Positions 62,001-64,000 of a stretch of DNA of 64,000 bases are shown piece after piece. Numbering within the stretch: the stretch's first letter is position 1; every line of letters starts with the position of its first letter. Under the pieces are notes generated by a model, which worked only from the letters and a program-made list of their open reading frames with translations, was not told the origin of the DNA and made no database searches. A program made the translations under genes and the position numbers. Source of the stretch: Sporocytophaga sp. (lineage in GTDB: Bacteria > Bacteroidota > Bacteroidia > Cytophagales > Cytophagaceae); NCBI RefSeq assembly GCF_017745095.1, contig NZ_JAGHZZ010000023.1, positions 1 through 64,000 of the forward strand. The letters run 5' to 3'.

Positions 62001-64000
62001 CAGGTAAAAGTGGGAACAGCTGGTGTTGTAAACCTTGTGTATACTCCGAAACAGGGAAGTACATGTACTTTACCATTTACCAAATCAGTAACAATTTCAG
62101 AAAGATCACCTGAAGACTGTAAGCCTTCCAATATCATGTGCGATGTGGTGGATATTGAAGTTCCCGGCGTTATTACTGTCAACCAGTGTAATGTTACAAT
62201 CAAAAACGTGGATACTTCCAATGTCGAAGCTGCCTACTATGCATATATTCAGGAAGCTAAAAAGAAATTTGTCAATGACTATGTGTCATCTGTTATGGAC
62301 AGTTTGAAAGAAGAACTTTCCGTTGATTATAGTGACAGTGAGCAACATTATACACTCTATTATTATGATCAGGCCGGAAATCTTGTCAGAACAGTTCCTC
62401 CGGCAGGGGTGACTCCTTTAAGCGAAAGTGTTACAGCTGGAATCATCACAGATCTTAAAGATAAAAAAGTGCCTAATGTTTACACAGATCACAACCTGTC
62501 TACAACTTATAAATACAACAGTCTGAATCAGCTGATCAGTCAGGATATGCCGGATCACAGCCGTCAGGATCTTTGGGAAACCAATCCTGCACTTACTCTG
62601 CCTAACGGTTATAGTGTTGGCGCAATAGATTATGTAACTGCGCAAAAGGGACTTCTTTTTGCAAATACTTCTTCTGAAACAAAATTATATAAGACCACTG
62701 ATACCGGTAAAGAGTGGACCGCCAATATGGGATTGGAGTTCGGTGATATTCTGGACATCAATACTGTAACAGGTGCTTCACCAGCATATTTTGCAGTAGG
62801 TAAGAATGGTCTGTTTATAAAAGGTACCAATAACGGAAGTGAGTGGACATTGTTCTCTTCTCCGACTTCATTAGATCTTATAGATGTATACTTTACTACA
62901 TCCTCTTCAGGCAGAATAATGGCCTATGACGGTACCATCTGGACGACAACAGACGGAGGGGTGAACTGGTCATCACCTAACTATGCTCTGAAAAACACAA
63001 ATATCTTATCTATCACTGATGTCTGGAACGAAAATAACCAGATCCTTGTGGCAGGAACAAAAGGAAATCCTGCTGTATCTGTATTGTACATGAGTACAGA
63101 TGGAGGCAGTATCTTTAATATCCAGGAATTTGGCGCAGGTCCATATGGCGCAATAGCTAATGATGGTGCGAACACGTTCATTACCGGAAACAATGGAGTA
63201 ATATTAAAGGTGTCAAACGGAAAGTTCAGCGTTTGGACTAGCGGAAATGTACAGAAACAATTCAGGCAGCTTATCGTGAAATCAGGCAATTATACAGCCC
63301 TGATGACAGATGCTGGTAATCCGCAAGGGAATGTTTATACTAGTACCGATGGTAAATCATGGACAGCAGTTACTTCCGGTAACGATATCCTCAGAATATC
63401 AGATTTGAGCGGGACTTCTGTATCTGCCGTTTCAAATTCCGGTAACTATGGTAATAGCTCAAATTGGAGCAGTTTTGGTACTGTTACAGTCAATAATAAC
63501 ACCACACCTCCAAGTACCACTCAGTTAAATAATATTACAAAGTCAGTGTATATAGCGGGAACACTCTTTACCAACAACGGTACAGCAGTGAGTGATAAAG
63601 AAGTCATACTTGCTTCTTCTTTAGCCTACAGAACCGGAACCAATAGCTGGCAGAAAATAGATATTACAGGATATACTGCTTATACGACCAAATCATTGGT
63701 TGTCAATGCAACCCATGACTGGTTACTGCTTGGAGGAGATAACAATCTTTACAGAACCAGGCTGAATACCGGAACGGTTCCTAATAATACCCTTATACTG
63801 ACCAACAGCAACAATGCGGTTGTGACAGGTGTGTATGAAATTTACAAAACCAGCGATGGTATCTATGCACTGAAGACTGATAATACAATTGTAAAACTGA
63901 CTTTAAACAGTAACGGTACTGTTACTCCTGTTAATCAATTTACGCTGCCATCTGGAGTTAATGTTTACATGCTTTCTGATCTGATGTTTACATCAGTTAC
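56022..64000 (+). CDS. Giant secreted protein D: SprB-like repeats, YD repeats, propeller (partial)
   Basis: The frame is open from ATG 56022 to the window end (more than 2659 residues; 3' end missing). A signal peptide (LLGLIFASFVAYSQ) is followed by two tandem copies of a roughly 460-residue module (22-479 and 480-946). Next come a Cys-rich DPxC segment (1017-1093) and SprB-like repeats such as SQSPVCAGMNGALTLNISGG and ITSIPANYYIVWSD. An Rhs YD-repeat block follows at about 2109-2182 (HYTLYYYDQAGNLVRTVPPA, YKYNSLNQLISQDMPD). From about 2200 repeated blades like TTDGGVNWSS and STDGKSWTAV suggest a BNR-type propeller. SprB-type repeats suggest a surface adhesin; a T9SS sorting domain could lie beyond the window. 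Confidence 0.8.
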   Translation, partial: MKSLRILLGLIFASFVAYSQNCNITIVPTGVTCFGGKDGKAEIYKDGKLVVLDNGGTCVTPEISSYSCGTPVAGSIVSSATSGLVEIPDGKTLYLTSPSFNGSIRFLGTNTLVVCGGATITNFEMNNNSKPITIIVNGQATLTSPNINLDYQSVLKNYGNLSITNTIGFNGKLYNHGVLTATQTLNINANTGQFYNAGRVQVGGTFNNYNTATNGGTMEITGDFNNNGGSGFINLCKINVGNSFSNSTTIENYGKIAIGNLTNITGGKLYKGYSNSLLSTKDLTVDGVIDGVGTTCAAVKVSRTTTINGSGVVKGLTDLCDANGIETVSAGTIQGGATTNCSCNATGAGSGVSGTITWSSGTPMLGGSTVTGLAANTYNVSVNLIGCNAVNQQFTIPTPNKIMATVSVNGGTATVSTPTGGNQGQFYYDWKLASSTEITTTTTGSKFFSTPGNYTVTVRDSKGCTGDPLPFTIVGQGTTCNFTVVTTPVTCYGGNDGKVVVYKDGVPLDVPVNQGGGSGGSSDLPTGNPGSCMSQAVSTYSCSSIPSGAVNFNQSSGTVSIAAGQTVYITSPSFTGDLSVAGGTLIVCGNATIQNFNYSGTPGAFTLIVNGTAKLNAPNLNLLANSTVKNYGILTTSSIGFNGALENHGTITVNGDLSFNTSSNSYLNTGTITVTGNFNNKFTTINGGTFNVKGIFNNNEPTSLFRNYCKLFVDGSLNNNKDIENKGYIIVATSTTTFNSNSVYKGYAGSVLYTLNFINNGLIDGLESCASIRVKQNTNLTGSSIIKGNTYLCDANGVETGSGQILSPAALNCSCGGTSTTTSTSPVVWTGYPNVTGNTNSNLSAGTNTVIINWPGCSQSTLTYTISQPTTGITATVSVNGGTATVSTPSGGNGGQYKYKWSDGTITNVGSRNYTTKGNYSVRVLDSKSCEGPELPFSITNIVETECNIIVSYQTNEKVLIKIECPDTSCKYRIKTSDGNLLPYASLINRPCKDSVITSVNCNGDIIQTGIKGSGRCVPFCNPATDPNCPCNLATDPGCSPQCNPTVDPDCPCLAGLDPNCQFGCDVTDPLNCPCDPNSGNCPPCDPSKDAGCPTLGVTYQAFPEKCGTKPYVVLTVTGGSGNYTVVNKNNKDSRGGGASPITMYNMAEGESELSITDNVSKTFRDIIVKVDPAPKSTMSISTSANAGSECKNQLSINITNAVSGPYKLDLGCCIPSSLENLTATSGSLQLGPYTIPNNIGDGPFMVKITDSYCNTYSDLVTPCNIVCNTPESNNYQPQFTKVKPSYKGKTDGSITLTNLPANVTAYWTGTNIYSPIQGATLSYIGKGSYSLLLVNNVTKCTYYYSPADETLEDGPTNAVRYTLVAGCNYEAKLSKVNEDGSANATPVAEPVTYTWYNPANNNPVGSGKQINISAIASSLSLDYLNLVTTDGQGNTTSFTFEIPNSCLPPTLCNAEIKYKLTDPLCHDGTNGSITITSIPANYYIVWSDPALQATGANAATKSGLKGGRYSLSVIPNSSTCKKETVDIILDNPASLEISKEDISTGGVKIIVSKGKKDYHIVWTDNNQDIAERTDLVPGTTYTVNVTDANNCPGTFTFVYNPCAVSKPEPLVELKGTTATVINSAGLAPFTYNWKGGDIFDRSLKSQDKLPFGIYEVVVTDRRGCKDSVEFNSNKCGQTINVAVTSQDTRSDLCNGQAVLSLSGITNYDGYAILWDKTPLENYLKYQDLAVLKNQSTVKFLNACAGKHTVAIVTPEGCVVESPFEVKYTSVPPVNCTDSPLTITNLNGTTFTRTCYSESFDVDFYVSGGTQKYTYDWSVVEEGGATRTFTSQNPGLDNPDPGTYTVKVTDKNLCTVTGTYTVTGPSSELTFTQQSQSPVCAGMNGALTLNISGGVAPYKVTWADATFTTTSTGIINKQLAAGVVQTFTVTDSKNCSKPGDVFINDTPFEGKIYYNRLEFCPGKDPVSLTAANLPAYTFQWTGTGINANNQYESQVKVGTAGVVNLVYTPKQGSTCTLPFTKSVTISERSPEDCKPSNIMCDVVDIEVPGVITVNQCNVTIKNVDTSNVEAAYYAYIQEAKKKFVNDYVSSVMDSLKEELSVDYSDSEQHYTLYYYDQAGNLVRTVPPAGVTPLSESVTAGIITDLKDKKVPNVYTDHNLSTTYKYNSLNQLISQDMPDHSRQDLWETNPALTLPNGYSVGAIDYVTAQKGLLFANTSSETKLYKTTDTGKEWTANMGLEFGDILDINTVTGASPAYFAVGKNGLFIKGTNNGSEWTLFSSPTSLDLIDVYFTTSSSGRIMAYDGTIWTTTDGGVNWSSPNYALKNTNILSITDVWNENNQILVAGTKGNPAVSVLYMSTDGGSIFNIQEFGAGPYGAIANDGANTFITGNNGVILKVSNGKFSVWTSGNVQKQFRQLIVKSGNYTALMTDAGNPQGNVYTSTDGKSWTAVTSGNDILRISDLSGTSVSAVSNSGNYGNSSNWSSFGTVTVNNNTTPPSTTQLNNITKSVYIAGTLFTNNGTAVSDKEVILASSLAYRTGTNSWQKIDITGYTAYTTKSLVVNATHDWLLLGGDNNLYRTRLNTGTVPNNTLILTNSNNAVVTGVYEIYKTSDGIYALKTDNTIVKLTLNSNGTVTPVNQFTLPSGVNVYMLSDLMFTSV
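56085..58859 (+). repeat. Tandem duplication of a ~460-residue module in protein D
   Basis: Copy 1 is 56085-57458 (458 codons) and copy 2 is 57459-58859 (467 codons). Shared landmarks in the same order: CNxT...TCxGGxDGK, the beta-helix-like NYG...IGFNG...NHG...FNN pattern, LCDANGxET, NCSC, and ATVSVNGGTATVSTP. A third beginning (CNIIVSYQ) follows copy 2 at once. Confidence 0.85.
59070..59300 (+). repeat. Cys-rich DPxC repeat segment in protein D
   Basis: Within 77 codons there are 15 cysteines, arranged as repeats of the kind CNPATDPNCPC, CNPTVDPDCPC and CDVTDPLNCPC, each with an Asp-Pro before a Cys. The pattern suggests a disulfide-braced, perhaps calcium-binding, linker between the duplicated modules and the SprB-like region. 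Confidence 0.8.

Noticed and set aside
43924..62830. Many minus-strand frames of 60-115 codons across the giant genes
   Set aside because: All are antisense to long, continuous, well-supported plus-strand frames.
1..64000. CRISPR array, insertion sequence, integrase, tRNA or rRNA
   Set aside because: I saw no regularly spaced direct repeats, transposase-like product, integrase or tRNA-like cloverleaf with a TTCRA arm.

Overview
The window looks like a piece of a low-GC Bacteroidota chromosome, most likely a Cytophaga/Sporocytophaga-type gliding environmental bacterium (genus not determined). This rests on AT-rich intergenic DNA, weak Shine-Dalgarno sequences, several promoters with the Bacteroidota -7 box TAnnTTTG, menaquinone synthesis (MenA), many small lipoproteins, SprB-type adhesin repeats and very large secreted Rhs-like proteins. 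No tRNA, rRNA, insertion sequence, integrase or CRISPR array was seen.

Region 1 (1-11,000): a SAM-I-clan (S-box-like) riboswitch leads into a two-gene operon encoding a MetY-fold protein that appears to have lost its PLP lysine and an alpha/beta hydrolase. A small lipoprotein and an arginine decarboxylase (minus strand) stand head-to-head with argS, a glutathione peroxidase lipoprotein, menA and an SDR. An HPP-family membrane protein follows on the minus strand. A second S-box-like element lies upstream of it on the minus strand at about 9,528-9,607; it precedes a 42-codon leader-like ORF with three adjacent Cys codons and a 78-residue orphan protein.

Region 2 (11,000-19,200): housekeeping and small genes. 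These are gyrA, a TPR protein, a degenerate response-regulator receiver, a stand-alone MutS2 C-terminal (Smr) module, an AlkZ-like winged-helix protein, an HMA-like small protein and an exported protein resembling EF-Tu domain 2.

Region 3 (19,200-26,300): a nitrate-assimilation-like set. It holds a fused molybdopterin reductase/FAD reductase/BFD protein, a GapN-type aldehyde dehydrogenase and a rubredoxin-tailed nitrite/sulfite-reductase-like protein without a visible siroheme motif. The reductase and the dehydrogenase each have the same palindrome TAAGTA-N4-TACTTA upstream of an identical TATGTTTG -7 box, so they probably share a regulator.

Region 4 (26,300-41,900): a TolC/MFP/RND efflux operon with a candidate operator over its promoter and a TetR gene downstream. 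Then come DUF5996, an AraC regulator divergent from a quinone-oxidoreductase-like MDR, an epimerase-like SDR, an LTxxQ periplasmic protein, a doubly frameshifted pseudogene and an Ada-like/AlkA alkylation-repair pair.

Region 5 (41,886-64,000): a five-gene same-strand operon, a lipoprotein followed by four giant proteins with their own export signals (1841, 989, 1626 and more than 2659 residues; the last runs off the window). Motif blocks typical of a single Bacteroidota Rhs/SpvB-like polypeptide are distributed over these four genes. They are mixed with SprB-like repeats, a large tandem duplication, a Cys-rich DPxC segment and a propeller-like region. This split, secreted Rhs-like locus and the SAM-element/poly-Cys leader are the most unusual things in the window.
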